DNA of 64,000 nt from Culex pipiens pallens (GCF_016801865.2 NC_068939.1:121011671-121075670), one strand, 5' to 3'; numbered from the stretch's first letter, positions 12,409 through 25,105 are shown. Numbers and translations are program-made. Notes: generated from the sequence alone by a model not told the origin.

Positions 12409-12508
12409 CAATGGAGCACCCGCAGTCGAGCAGTTTTTGACAGTTCGCTCCATAAGAAATACATTGTAGAAAAAAGCAAAAACTGCTCGAATGGAAGTGC
12501 TCCATTGC
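12409..12508. mobile_element. ~100-bp MITE (AATGGAGCAC ends)
   Basis: An imperfect palindrome running from AATGGAGCACCCGCAGTCGA to GAATGGAAGTGCTCCATT, with CGAGCAGTTTTTG and CAAAAACTGCTCG as inner arms. Other copies lie at 13486-13577 (inverted), 35069-35165 and 35228-35288, with a fragment near 35450. It sits inside a possible SINE-like context: GGTCGTCAGTTCAAATCCC just upstream (about 12354) resembles a pol III B box. Confidence 0.85.
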
Positions 12509-13485
12509 CTCAACAATCAAGCCTTCGAACACCTAGTTTCGAGTAGGAATCTCGCAATCGAGAACGCCAAGGCAATGCTGTAGAGCGAATAATTTGATTT
12601 TTTTTATGTGTCCAAACCATTCATATTACCCATTGTTGGTAAAAAGTGAGGAAGGCATCAACCACATAGGTGGATTAAGTTAGTTTTTTCATGAAAACTG
12701 CACTTTTTAATCTTATTAATCAAACAAACAGTGTTACAATTAAGAATAAAATAAAATGAGTAAATGCTATTCTAAAGAGTCTAAGAATAGTTTGTTTCCA
12801 AGTAATGTAAATATCTATTAAGGGATCATCCACAAACCACGTGGACACTTTTTCGGATATCTCAGAAATTCATCAAATTTGGCATTGGAATGACCCTTTG
12901 GAACCATAACTACCGTTCAACTCATTCTAGCAATGCATTAGTCACAAAAACTTTAAAAAGTAATTCTTATTTAAAATTGACTGAACTTACTGAGCAATTG
13001 AGTTTAAGGATCGAGAAACTGAGGTCATAATGAAAAATTAAAAAAAAATCTAATAACTCATGAAAAATACAAGGAAACTCCTTTTGTCACAGGGTTGTTG
13101 CAGATTCGATAAGTACTATAAATTTCCCATAAAATGACATGTATTTCAGTTTTTGACAGTTGAGTTATCGGAAGAGGCAGCAACCCAAATCGAATACTAG
13201 AATACATTTATTCGAAATTTTGAGTCTGGCGTCCAATTTAACAAAAAAAAACTTTTGACACCGAATTTCCAAATTGTAGCCATTTTAGGCCAAAGAAATA
13301 AACGCGTAATTTTAAGTTAATTTAATGCACATAACTGGAAGGTCAAATTTGTCTGAAAATTACTTCAAGTTTGATAATTACAATTATAAAGCTCAATGTA
13401 AATTTTTATGTACAACGGTAAAAACACGATTGAAAAGCCTTTCTGATCATTTTTTTTTTTCATTTAAATGCGAAAAATAAATGTA

Positions 13486-13577
13486 GCACTTTCATTCGAG
13501 CAGTTTTCGCTTTTTTCTACAATGTATTTCTTATGGAGCGAACTGTCAAAAACTGCTCGACTGCGGGTGCTCCATTG
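13486..13577. mobile_element. ~92-bp MITE copy, inverted orientation
   Basis: The reverse complement of the 12409-12508 unit: it reads from CATTCGAGCAGTTTTCGC to ACTGCGGGTGCTCCATT, keeping the internal CAATGTATTTCTTATGGAGC. Small size and repeated occurrence support a MITE. Confidence 0.85.
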
Positions 13578-14144
13578 ACAAAACAACATTTTTTGGCCCT
13601 TGGAACGAACTGTCAACTCGGACGTCCGTGCTGTCAAGTAAAAACTTTTTTGTCAAGAAGGGCTGCGAAGATATTTTTTAAATTGATTTAAAAATCCATT
13701 TGAAATCCTTTGCGGTCGTACAAAGGGTCATTTTACTCAGAAAATTAAGCTTTATCGATGTGAATAATAATATCACAATTTTTTTGGACCCAATTATTTT
13801 AAAACATGTCTCAATAAAAATCTAGAATATGAAATAAACGAGATATCGAAAAATGGATCTAGGATTCGTGACCAATGACCACAATTTTCCCTTAGAGCAA
13901 AGTTGCACAGTTGTAATTTTTGTACTTAAAACATAAATTAAGTATATGTCACTTAAGTGGTTACATACATGTAAATCGGCAAAAAAGTCAGAAGTTGGTG
14001 TGAGCACACACTTAATTTTATTTAAAATCTGTTATCAGGGCATTAAAATATACATTTTCATTTATTATTAAAACAAATTTGAAGACCTTTGGTTGTACCA
14101 TTGCCGAGATATAGCTATTTGAAGTTATCAGTTTCCAAAAACGG

Positions 14145-14440
14145 GTGCCACGATGTCTCCACACTGCCTTGACCAAATCGGCTCAAAATTTTGGTGAAGG
14201 CTCGTTAAACCGGTCCTGTGTGCATGACGAAGGCCGATTTTCAAAAAACTTATTTAAAAAAAAAGATAAAAATATGTTTGTGTTTTTCATATAAAAAATC
14301 GTCAATTTTTGATTTTTGTATTTTTTAAAAAAGCATAATTTAAAAATCGGGCTTCGTCATGCACACGGGATATGTCTTGAGAGTCTTCACCCCAAATTTT
14401 AGCCAATTTGGTTCATCCCATCTCGAGATATCATGGCACC
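14145..14440. repeat. inverted repeat, foldback-like
   Basis: GGGTGCCACGATGTC near 14146 is mirrored by a GATATCATGGCACCC-like segment near 14430. TGTGCATGACGAAGGCCGAT (about 14220) is mirrored by ATCGGGCTTCGTCATGCACA (about 14346). The centre is A/T-rich. It is probably part of a larger degraded foldback element spanning roughly 13640-14700, whose outer limits I cannot fix. Confidence 0.65.
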
Positions 14441-14699
14441 CGTAAATCAACTCTGTGTTTCGAGAAAAACGCTCAGAATGTTTGACAGTCCGCTTTGCGA
14501 ATTGCAAAATGTTGAGCTTAAAATCGTCTCTAACTCAGTTTAATCATGTAATATCTTCATGAAACTTTCAGGAGTGATTGAGAATCATCTTTTTAGTGGA
14601 TTCAATAAATTTTCTGTTATATGAAATTATGCGATTTTCTTCATGTATGTAACATGGCACGAGAAAATGATCATCTTCTTTTTATTATTTTTTTTTTGT

Positions 14700-16270
14700 A
14701 TTTTTGTATTAACGTTCCTCGGTCATAATCTGGTCGCAGCACCTAAAAGGACCTAATAAAAATAAGTTATGAGAAAAAAATAAGTTTGACATGAAATTGC
14801 TCTCATTTTAAACTGGTCAAACTTGTTTTAAAGCTCCTCGAACCACGAAGGAATGAGAGCTTTCAGGACATTTTTCCTCACCCAATGAGTTGCAATGTTA
14901 TTCCAGCCTTTTTTCCGGGTGGAAAAAAAAGAAAACCCGTGTAATTTATTCCGGAAGTAAAACGAGGAAATATTTATTTCGCTACAACTGGTTAAATTTA
15001 TTCGATAACGTGAAAGGGTTTCTTTAAAGTCATTTTAAAAAGAAAGGAAAGAAAACTTTTTCCACACACAAAAGCAATGAAAACAGCACCGCTAGGACAG
15101 TCGAGCTGATGACAGTCAACGATAATGGTTTCCCGGGAAAAAAGTGAGGACACAGAAAATCAAATTTACTCCATCTTTCCGGCACACGACAAGTCAAGTC
15201 GAGGAAACGGAACGACCGTAACCTTGTTGTTTGTTGTTATGCCGGATGAAATTCGATTACGGTGAACGGAGCAAAACGACGACCGCTGAAAAGCATCTCT
15301 CTCGCTGGGTGGGAAAATGGCGCCATCCATCATTCACTGATAGGATCTCTGTGCAGAGCGATGTCAAGTCGGAACAGTCCCCTTAAAAGTGGGTTGGGGG
15401 GAGGGTCACGAGAAAGGGAAGATTATGTTGTTGATAGAACTTTAAGACAATTTAGAATGGCAAATTATCGCGCAAACATTGCGGAAACGTGACGATGAAT
15501 GAGGAAGGTTCAAACATCGTAAAAATGTAACGAAATGTAGATGGCGCTAATTGCGCCCAACAGAGGGCAATTCGCCTGCAAGTAGGCATCCCGTCACAAA
15601 TCTTAACTTCTCACTTGAGCTGATTGCATGAAATTTCATCGCGCGAATAATTTGATTTTCCGCCGCTGTGAAATCGTTTACGGTTCGTAAACAACTAAAA
15701 CCGCCTCGAAATGGCCGCGACTTCTTCCGAGAAGCTTTATCGAGGTGACGAACACAAACAAAAACAAACACAAAAAAAAATCGACAGTAAACCGGAAATG
15801 CCATCCCCACCGCCCCAACGGCGACTTTGGGTGGGGGTGGCGAATTGTGTGTGCATAAATCTAATTAAGGTAATTTTCCGAGGCATGAAGGGACAAAACA
15901 GAATTCTTCAAACGAATGCTGCCATGGGGTTTCTTTTTCTTTTATTTTAAAGGAGAAAGAAAAGCGCGTAGAAGGAATGAAAAAAGGGATGTATTCAGCT
16001 ATCAGGGAAGAAGATTTTTTTCATCTTTTATTTTTTTTTTTTGCGGAATTTTTGTTTGATAGTTTGTTGTAAATTAATTTTTAGGTAATTATGAATGCCA
16101 AAATAATTACTATCAAATATGCTTATTTCTTTATTTTTGAGACAATTGTGCACCTTGGAAAGCAGTAAAGTCTACTCCTCTCTGGTTGTCGATCTTCTCT
16201 ATCTCCATATTTACGCGCGCTGTACATATTTTTTTGAGTGTTCTCCCCTCCGATGTTGTTCCGATGTTTT
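14700..16270. other. gene-free stretch, mixed low-copy sequence
   Basis: Bases 15050-15900 have higher GC and look low-copy. Short frames on both strands carry no recognisable domain and no convincing splice architecture. I see no RNA gene or complete mobile element. Confidence 0.4.
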
Positions 16271-17845
16271 TGCCTTTCTTACTAAAGAAAGGTATAGGGT
16301 TTGCTTTTGGCTCCGACGCCAAATCCAGCTTCGTTCCCAAATCATTTCTCGAGAAATATTCATTCGAAAAATCTGCAAAAAATCATGGACGATCGATTTT
16401 CGACACCCGATCGATTGACTATGACAGAATTGGTCTATCTCCAATATCCGAATTTTGGCGCTTAATTTACTGTAGAACACGCGTGACGTCCGTGTGTGGT
16501 AAAAAAGTGCTCAATTTTGTGGTAGGGGGTTTCTCAGAGCCCACATTATGGATTTAAGCTCTCTTGGGCGCATTTGAAAAGGGATGTGCTGAACCTGAAC
16601 CAGTTCCATACCATATTTGAATTTGTCCATTTTTTATGGGGACTCGGAGTGTGTTTTCACCTGATCAGGTGGTTTTCAAATGAAAATTCGGTCAAAAATT
16701 GAAGTATTGAAATCGTTTATTTATCCAAAAAATTGCATTTTTCGAGCCCTACATCCTCCCAAATTTTCATCCATGTCGGTAATGTGGTTCTTGATTTACA
16801 GCTTGAGGACTAATTCACTGTGAGGGGGAAAAACCCCTAAAAAAGGTTAAAGCCAACTTTCACCAAATGCCAAAACTATTCCTTTGGCATTTTATCTATT
16901 TTTTTTTTCTCCATATCATAATCTAGACGATAATCGAGGTTCTGAAACAAATTTGACCTCATTCGGATTTACCGTTCAGATTTTAGAAAATTTCCATTTT
17001 TGCCTTTCTTACTAAAGAAAGGTATAGGGTTTGCTTTTGGCTCCGACGCCAAATCCAGCTTCGTTCCCAAATCATTTCTCGAGAAATATTCATTCGAAAA
17101 ATCTGCAAAAAATCATGGACGATCGATTTTCGACACCCGATCGATTGACTATGACAGAATTGGTCTATCTCCAATATCCGAATTTTGGCGCTTAATTTAC
17201 TGTAGAACACGCGTGACGTCCGTGTGTGGTAAAAAAGTGCTCAATTTTGTGGTAGGGGGTTTCTCAGAGCCCACATTATGGATTTAAGCTCTCTTGGGCG
17301 CATTTGAAAAGGGATGTGCTGAACCTGAACCAGTTCCATACCATATTTGAATTTGTCCATTTTTTATGGGGACTCGGAGTGTGTTTTCACCTGATCAGGT
17401 GGTTTTCAAATGAAAATTCGGTCAAAAATTGAAGTATTGAAATCGTTTATTTATCCAAAAAATTGCATTTTTCGAGCCCTACATCCTCCCAAATTTTCAT
17501 CCATGTCGGTAATGTGGTTCTTGATTTACAGCTTGAGGACTAATTCACTGTGAGGGGGAAAAACCCCTAAAAAAGGTTAAAGCCAACTTTCACGAAATGC
17601 CAAAACTATTCCTTTGGCATTTTATCTATTTTTTTTTCTCCATATCATAATCTAGACGATAATCGAGGTTCTGAAACAAATTTGACCTCATTCGGATTTA
17701 CCGTTCAGATTTTAGAAAATTTCCATTTTTGCCTTTCTTACTAAAGAAAGGTATAGGGTTTGCTTTTGGCTCCGACGCCAAATCCAGCTTCGTTCCCAAA
17801 TCATTTCTCGAGAAATATTCATTCGAAAAATCTGCAAAAAATCAT
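16271..17845. repeat. 2.2-copy tandem repeat, period ~730 bp
   Basis: The start motif TGCCTTTCTTACTAAAGAAA occurs at 16271, 17001 and 17730, giving periods of 730 and 729 bp. Units 1 and 2 are nearly identical; I noticed one substitution (CACCAAATGCC versus CACGAAATGCC) and one T-run length change. Unit 3 follows the pattern for about 116 bp and then diverges at ATCAT. This looks like a recent tandem duplication of the front part of a mosquito repeat. Confidence 0.9.
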
Positions 17846-18930
17846 ATTTTTGTCGCCTCGTCGACAAGTTGTCAAGTTGAGCTTCACATGCAGACGCGAG
17901 CAATGCTGGCGCGTATAGAGTGTTGATACTAGATTACTCCCTTTTAGTGCAAGTTGCTTTATCGATTGCTCGTTCATCACACATCGCCTTTCATGATTAT
18001 CTATGCTAAGCTTCAGTGAACGCATACTAGACGCAAGCTGCTATCCGTTCTAAAGCCCTATGCTCATTCTTTTGCCTTTCTTTTTTGTTTTGCTCATTCT
18101 CTGATCGATCTCTGAGTGAACGAATTTCTGGTGAGCGTCCAAGCTGCCCATGCGCCAGTGACAACGCACATCACGGGTTTGGTATTCTAGCTTCGGTACG
18201 AGCCTTTTTGTGTGTTAGTATTTTGGTTCATCGTATCGGCTCGTCGGCAATGAAACCAGCGTGCGTTTGTCGTAGTTAAGTCTCACCGAGCGCTCAGTCG
18301 CAGTATGCTTCCCAAACCCAAAAACGCCTAAATGCATACTACATCATTTTCTGGCTTGCTTATTGAAAGCTCACAATTTTGCCTGACGCCTAAATGTCAG
18401 TTTAGTGAATTCCAGCAGGCGTTTCAAAGCTTTCAAGAACATTTATGCGGTTTAACGTTACATCGTTTACAACACGGCAAATTCTCGGGTGTGGAAAAAC
18501 TTTCTGCCAGTCATTATGTAACCACTTTAACGCTCTGGAGCAAGACGGAATTATTTTGTTTTCTCGTTAATTCTTGATATTTTGAAAAGTGCAAAAAAAA
18601 AACACTCAGAGAATAAGAACAATTTAGCGATAGGCAGAAAACATTACGAACATCGCAAATTGTGAGCTAATTCTCTGCCTCACAAATAATTTGTTCTGAT
18701 TTTAAAAATCGAAAATGCTTGTGTGCGAGCACAGCTTACACCCGGCCATGGCAAATGAGGCAAAAACCAGCGCTTTTCAGTTTTATGAAAAAAACATGTT
18801 GAGTTTTGAATTGATTCATGAATGGACCATTCTTTATTTTGCAATTTCTTTGAAAAAAAAATCAACTGCTGTTATCTTCCTTTTGTAAGAAAGGTTCTAT
18901 CTCACCCCAGGTGGGATTAAATCGGGTTCA
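17730..18930 (+). mobile_element. probable intact copy of the TGCCTTTCTTAC repeat family
   Basis: It starts with the same head as the tandem units and runs to CTTTTGTAAGAAAGGTTCTA followed by CACCCCAGGTGGGATTAAAT. The partially complementary ends (CTTTCTTAC... and ...GTAAGAAAGG) suggest short terminal inverted repeats. The interior contains no frame I can identify. Orientation is nominal. Confidence 0.5.
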
Positions 18931-19644
18931 CCGAGTTGGATAAATACGAAGAGTGCTGAAAAAATCAAGTTTTGCAACGAGTTCCATACAACATTTTTTG
19001 CAATTCCAAAAAACACACACTGAGTGAAATTTTATGTCAAATTTTCATGTATTTTGTCAATAAATCGTTTATATCAAAAAAATGTTGAAAAGTGTTACTT
19101 TTCAAAACAAGTGCTGAAAAGTTCAACTTTTCAGCACCCATTTGAGTGCTGAAAACTAGAACTTTTCAGCATTTATATTGAAAAGTGTTGCTATTCGATT
19201 CTGTTATTTTTGGTACAGAAAAGTAGGCTATTTCGTCGTTCAAGAATGACAGGAAAAGTAAGTAGTTTCACGACGGAATTGCAAAATAGTAGTTTATGCA
19301 ACAAGTTGCAAAAAGAAGATTTTTTCAGCACGAGTTGTACATTTTTTGCAATTCCGAAAACGCTTATTTAATGGAATTTTATATCAAACATTGATGTGTT
19401 TAGTAAATTCATCGTTCAAAACAAAACAATATTGAAAAATGTTACTTTTCGAAATTAGTGCTGAAAAGTTCAACTTTTATTGTTATTGAAAGGTATTTTT
19501 TTTCCATTCTATTATTTTTGGTAGAAAAAAGTAGGCCGTTTCGTTTCTCCAGAAGGGCAGGAAAAGTTGACAGTTTCACCACAGAGTAAGACAGAGTCAC
19601 TACTGCCATTTGATTTTTGGTTCCACTTTGTGGTACATCGCAGG

Positions 19645-19724
19645 AGGGTGCGGCCGTGGCTGACTGGTCACGGTGTTCGCTTTGTAAGCGAATGGTCCTG
19701 GGTTCGATTCCCATCTGCTCCCAA
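19645..19724 (+). pseudogene. tRNA-like sequence (anticodon loop TTTGTAA)
   Basis: A five-pair anticodon stem TTCGC/GCGAA encloses the loop TTTGTAA, with TGT at the anticodon position (would read Thr). GGGTTCGATTCCC forms a good T arm and B box, and GTGGCTGACTGG resembles an A box. The acceptor arms pair poorly (5' GGAGGGT or GCGGCCG against 3' CTGCTCC). I read this as a SINE head or tRNA pseudogene and not a functional tRNA. Confidence 0.5.
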
Positions 19725-19785
19725 CGAGAAAGTATAGGAATTATAAATCTTGAAACTCTGAACATGAACGAAAAATCAAACTCGC

Positions 19786-19855
19786 CTGAGTCGGGGTTCG
19801 ATCCTCCGTCCTTTGGATTGGTAAGCAAAAATGCTAACCACTAGGCCATCACGGC
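19786..19855 (-). pseudogene. degenerate tRNA-like sequence, minus strand
   Basis: On the minus strand it reads GCCGTGATGGCCTAGTGG, containing a perfect A box (TGGCCTAGTGG), followed by GGATCGAACCC near the expected B-box position. The anticodon and acceptor stems do not pair well. It lies 60 bp from the + strand tRNA-like unit in opposite orientation, as in a composite SINE. Confidence 0.45.
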
Positions 19856-20720
19856 TTGGTGAGCTATGAATGGAATTAGGAAAACTGTTACTATCAACTA
19901 TATACGCGCTGAGTCCTTGTCCATTTGACAAGGGTTCGGAAGTTCTAAATAACGTTTGAACCCGATTGGTGCAAACGTTCTTCAGGGCGGGGCTTGTCGG
20001 TAAAGCTGAAGTACCTCGCGCTCGGATAGCCAGCGTAGAAATGGGTCACCGAAGCTCGGCAGAGCTAACACCTTCCAAATGCCTATGCGAGTTATTTGCA
20101 TGTATAGAATGTAGAACTTAAAAATACATGGAAACAACTCAATTTGTAAGAAGTGACCGCGTGGTCCCGTTTGGTTGGTTCAGGGGGGCGACATCTATAT
20201 CTCACTACAGGCAGCTCGCCCGCAGCCAACACAAGTTGTCAACTTCGGCACCAGAACAAAAGGGAAATGTCAACTTCGGCTCCAGCACAAAAGAACAGCT
20301 GTTCGTTACGGAACCAAAACAAAGCAACTGCGCACTGTAAAAAAAAAGTACAAAAACTGCAGGCATAAAATGGAAATAAAGTAATTATTGTTTCTATGTA
20401 AAATTTTACCGCAATGTACGTTTAAGAGGTACGTATGTTTGTGAGGTGATTTTTATCATTTTTTTTTTGCAAAATAAACTACTAAAGTTGGGATTATTAA
20501 GCACACATCGGGCCGATGACCTCATTTAAAGTTGTACTTTTATCACATGAAACGTTTAACTTAACTACTGTGTAATTTGACTTTTACTAAAGTAATTCTT
20601 ATAACAAAAATTTAATTATTAAAAAAAGATATATTTTTGTTTTCACTGTGCGCAGTTTTCGCGCGTTATCAATCTCAATCACCCAAGATGGCTGCCGTTA
20701 GCATCCCCCTGGGTTGGTTG

Positions 20721-20737
20721 CACACACACACACACAC
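20721..20737. repeat. (CA)n microsatellite
   Basis: About eight uninterrupted CA dinucleotides next to a repeated CTTTGTGGTACATCGCAGG segment. Confidence 0.85.
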
Positions 20738-21029
20738 TTTGTGGTACATCGCAGGTACATGGCAAGCCTGCTACCAGCAAACCTTATGGAGCCAAACATT
20801 AAAATGACATTTCTTCTGACTGCTCACTCTGTGTTACTCTGTGGTTTCACAGTGGAATTGCAAAATAGTAGTTTATGCAACAAGTTGCAAAAAGAAGATT
20901 TTTTCAGCACTGTTATTGAAAGGTATTAATTTTCCATTCTGTTATTTTTGGTAGGGAAAAGTAGGCCGTTTCGTTTCTCCAGAAGGGCAGGAAAAGTTGA
21001 CAGTTTCACAGTGGAATTGCAAAAAAAAG

Positions 21030-22403
21030 TTTTGAAACAAATAAACCGTTAAATTGCTGATACAAAAATCTACATAAATGTATATAAGCTACTATTTTTG
21101 ACTTTGTTGAAAAGTACAGAATCTCTCAGTTCTCAGAACGATAAAATTGTTCCTAGCTCCTCATTGGGTTAATAAAAGGCAGTGCAATGAAAATTCCTTC
21201 GCTTTCGTTTCTTTGAAAAAATGTTTCACCGGAGTCTGCAAAAGGATGATCAATTATAGCTGGAGAGAGAAAAAAAGAGAAGCTTCTGCTAAGGATGAAT
21301 AACTAGGAGGGGAAGATGCTAATGCACGTGGCACAAGGTTATTAGGTGGAAGAAAAGCTGGGGGGTTGGCGAGGAGTAGGAGGAAGAATTTATCACCCAA
21401 AGCTTGATAAATTTCACCAGACTCAGAAACCGTTTCATTTGCGTTATTTTTGTTGTGGGATATTTTCTCACCCAAGTGAGTAGGTGGTGTTTTATTAGCT
21501 TTCGCAAAACGACTTTTACACACCAGGGAGAGGGTTGCAAATTTGGGGAGCTTTTCGGTTGGGTTCATGAATGGAAAGGCAATGTGAAGGTTAAAAGTAG
21601 CTGTTTTTTATTTTATTTTATTTCAATTCGAATTAAGGTTTCTTCGAAATTCGAAAGACAAAATTAGAACCATCTGTAATTCTGCAACAGAAGCCAAATA
21701 ATAACTCAGTATCGCTGATGAAAATCCCATTTCGCCAACAGTATCAACCAGACCAGAACGGTGTGAAAACGGACGTCCAGACGAAGAGGGGTCAACTTTA
21801 CGTTGCGATGAAACACCATGTTCAGAACTACTAACTACGGGAAAATTTGCCACCACCAAGGGTTATTAAAACTTTTCCGTCCAGTTTGCACTCCACTTTA
21901 AGGTCGGTGGCGAAAAAAGAACCCAGCAATTACTGGACTCGTCCCGATAGACCCATAGACAGAGAGTAAAATGGCTTACATCGAGTTTTTTAACGACGGT
22001 TTCGTCAATTTCAATATGCGCACTTTTTTGTCTGAAATTTCGAGAAAACTTTGTGCATTCGATGCGAATAGTTGGGGCCGGGATCAACTTTGCTCATAAA
22101 TTTTCGCCGGAGTCACACCTCCGAAAATTGGGCGGTTTTTCCTCTTCGCTGATCTCGTTCTCGGTGGGGAAAAACTTTGTCTTGGGACGACCCTGGTACA
22201 CGCAGCTAATCGCAGGTACAACAACAGATTACGCGCGAGCGTCAAGTTGGTGGAATGTCCCGGTGGGATTACAGCTAGGTTTAGGTGGAATTTGGGAATT
22301 TTGAACTCGGCAGATTTTTGACATTTTCGCCGGAAAGTCAAACGCTGCTAGCGAAAAACTTTACAGTGCTCGATTTTGGGTTGTAAAAGATTTAAATATT
22401 CAT
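21030..22403. other. low-copy, gene-free stretch
   Basis: Composition is more balanced than in the neighbouring repeats. Overlapping frames on both strands (e.g. 21254-21568 minus, 22053-22304 plus) have no recognisable domain and no supporting splice structure. It is probably intron of the tincar-like gene. Confidence 0.4.
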
Positions 22404-23174
22404 AGATTCAAAGATTCAAAGATTCAAAGATTCAAAGATTCAAAGATTCAAAGATTCAAAGATTCAAAGATTCAAAGATTCAAAGATTCAAAGATTCAAA
22501 GATTCAAAGATTCAAAGATTCAAAGATTCAAAGATTCAAAGATTCAAAGATTCAAAAATTCAAAGATTCAAAGATTCAAAGATTCAAAGATTCAAAGATT
22601 CAAAGATTCAAAGATTCAAAGATTCAAAGATTCAAAGATTCAAAGATTCAAAGATTCAAAGATTCAAAGATTCAAAGATTCAAAGATTCAAAGATTCAAA
22701 GATTCAAAAAATCAAAGCTTCAAAGATTCAAAGATTCAAAGATTCAAAGATTCAAAGATTCAAAGATTCAAAGATTCAAAGATTCAAAGATTCAAAGATT
22801 CAAAGATTCAAAGATTCAAAGATTCAAAGATTCAAAGATTCAAAGATTCAAAGATTCAAAGATTCAAAAATTCAAAGATTCAAAGATTCAAAGATTCAAA
22901 GATTCAAAGATTCAAAGATTCAAAGATTCAAGGATTCAAAGATTCAAAGATTCAAAGATTCAAAGATTCAAAGATTCAAAGATTCAAAGATTCAAAGATT
23001 CAAAGATTCAAAGATTCAAAGATTCAAAGATTCAAAGATTCAAAGATTCAAAGATTCAAAGATTCAAAGATTCAAAGATTCAAAGATTCAAAGATTCAAA
23101 GATTCAAAGATTCAAAGATTCAAAGATTCAAAGATTCAAAGATTCAAAGATTCAAAGATTCAAAGATTCAAAGA
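22404..23174. repeat. 8-bp satellite (GATTCAAA)~96
   Basis: About 770 bp of near-perfect head-to-tail GATTCAAA. Only a few variants interrupt it: G to A changes near 22550 and 22868, a short scrambled stretch near 22706-22722 (AAAATCAAAGCTTC) and AAGGATTC near 22930. The array begins at ATTCATAGATTC and ends at AAGATCCG. The high homogeneity implies recent expansion. The unit contains no palindrome and encodes nothing sensible. Confidence 0.97.
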
Positions 23175-23403
23175 TCCGTAAACAGCGTAAATCCTACTCG
23201 ACCTCATTAAATTTGCATTTGTTTGCTTCAAACGCTTCAAACTAGCTCTTCAACTCTTCTTCAGAGTACTCCACGTACGAGTTGGAAATAATTAAATTTA
23301 CTATCCAGTAGTGCGCCCTCTGTTCCCTTCTGTTCTGTACTGACACTCACTAACGATGTCCTGAAGCGGGGTCCCATAATCACCTCTACTCTCATGTTGT
23401 TAC

Positions 23404-23532
23404 CATAGAGTTATCTACGTGCGCATGTATTGCGTGTACGTACACGAAAAAGATTGAGGTTAAATTTTGTACCCGCCAGCAAAACAAATGGGGTGCTAGT
23501 GTGCGTGAGCTCGGGCTTAGATAACTCTATTG
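23404..23532. mobile_element. short MITE with CATAGAGTTATCTA ends
   Basis: The left end CATAGAGTTATCTACGTGCG is mirrored by TTAGATAACTCTATTG at the right, giving terminal inverted repeats of about 14 bp around ~100 bp of unrelated sequence. Only one copy is seen in this window, so the family assignment is provisional. Confidence 0.6.
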
Positions 23533-25103
23533 ACGACGACAACTCTCTATGTCTCTTCTGTCAAAGCTTGGCCATCAGAGGATTTTATCATCACAGACAA
23601 CCGTCAACAGACGCGATTGTTCGAAACGTTTCAAACCTTCATTTAGTTCATAAATTGTCCGCGTCATTCCGCTTCGAAACAATTTGACAATTTCAATTCT
23701 GATGAATTTACACAAAAATGATACTCCGAGAAGTACCAAAATTGCTCACCAGATGGCACTACTCATCTTTTAAGTGAGTCCTACATCTGTCAATCTGTGA
23801 ACGTAAAACACAACGAGAAAGTGGAGCTTTCACCTTGTTTGTTCAGGATTAAATCCCGGAACTATCCCCCGGTGCTGCTAAGCCGTTCCCCTCTCATCAG
23901 CCGAGCTGGAGCTCAAAACTTACCTTCATTAGACCTAGAGCAAGGGGGCTATGCCCTCTGGTGGCGCGCCGTCTAGTGACCCCCTACTCATAAATACAAT
24001 GACGTTGCCGTACCGGGAAAGCTTTAAAGCAGTGCCCCAAAGACTCAAATTATGTGCGAGAAATCCGGATAACTAAGCGGATAAATTAGTCGGTGCCCGG
24101 AAGGGTTGGCAGCAGCAGGAATTCCAGTGCCCCCAAGATGAAAGGGAATTTTTAAGTTCGTCACAACCCCGTCGTCGTCGTCGTACCATGTTTGGTTTGA
24201 AGGGGAAATGTGTGTGATGTTGAAGCGATTTCAGCAATCTGTGTCACACATTCGAGGTACAGCTTTTTGCAACATTCATCCTGGTGACATGATGAAGAGT
24301 GGCAAAAAAAAGGCATTAAATTTAGAGCAGCAGTTCTAACCTGGTTGTACAGGTGGATCTGGAAGTATGTAACTGCTTCAAAAGGATTCGAGGAATGAGC
24401 TTGCCAAGAGTCAACAGCAAATGGTTTACTTTTTGCGCACAGAGCGTAATGTGGCGAAATGGGTTGAGCTGTCAGGAATCGTGTAATCGTGTTTACAAAT
24501 CAACACATTAGTCAAATTAGCATCCTAGTCAGTTGGAGTTGTCAGTCTCTATTTGGAATGGGGTTTTGTTTTGCTTCCTATCAAAACCTGGTCTTCTTCA
24601 CCGCTACACCCATCGCATGATTGTGATGCATGGCGGCATGAAAGTATATCAGAATCTGCATGAAATCTGTCCTCATGCATTTTTTGCGATATAGGAGTAT
24701 GACATTTTTGCCCGTTACCGACAATTATCTACATTACCGACGGCTTTTTGGTTGTATATCACAAAAAAAAACTTAGTAGAACGAGGATTGAATCACCAAC
24801 TTCTTGGTTATTGATCCGACACGCTACCACCGCGCCATGGACGCTTGATGAAAAGTGAGTGAAAGAGCACCAACATATGCTTCTCTTTGGAGTGTTGCTC
24901 GGGGACGGGCCAGCATTATATGTGTTGGTAAGAACTGCAGATCGCTGAAATTTTTACACGCGGGCAAAAATGATCTACGGGCTTGCTGCAAAAAATGTTA
25001 TAAAATATGACATTTTCTGCAGCAAATTCAATGTTGCAGATTTTGAGATATATTTTTCCTTTGGGTGTAGGAAAATTCGAATGATTGGAAGCCTTGGTAG
25101 ACT
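23533..25103. other. low-copy, gene-free stretch
   Basis: No exon with convincing splice sites or family similarity. It contains one minus-strand tRNA-like segment (24781-24846), reported separately. It is probably intronic to the tincar-like gene. Confidence 0.4.
24781..24846 (-). pseudogene. degenerate tRNA-like sequence, minus strand
   Basis: The minus strand reads AAGCGTCCATGGCGCGGTGG, with an A box (TGGCGCGGTGG), and then TGATTCAATCCTCGT, a B-box-like T arm. The acceptor ends GCGT.. and ..ACGAGG pair only weakly and the anticodon stem is poor. It is most likely a SINE head or tRNA relic. Confidence 0.35.
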
Positions 25104-25105
25104 TA

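Larger units (their letters stand above)
18950..21010. repeat. nested cluster of GTGCTGAAAAGTT repeats
   Basis: Bases 19085-19190 contain several inverted copies of GTGCTGAAAAGTTCAACTTT. The segment around 19268-19335 (GCAACAAGTTGCAAAAAGAA) recurs at 20855-20911. The segment around 19481-19580 (GTAGGCCGTTTCGTTTCTCC) recurs at 20911-21010. CACTTTGTGGTACATCGCAG occurs at 19624 and again at about 20736. The copies suggest one foldback-type family interrupted by a tRNA-like insertion, not genes. Confidence 0.7.

Noticed and set aside
19645..19724. Functional tRNA-Thr gene
   Set aside because: Anticodon and T arms are good but the acceptor stem does not pair and the unit is embedded in repeats.
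22404..23174. CRISPR-like array
   Set aside because: Head-to-tail 8-bp units without spacers; a simple satellite in eukaryotic DNA.
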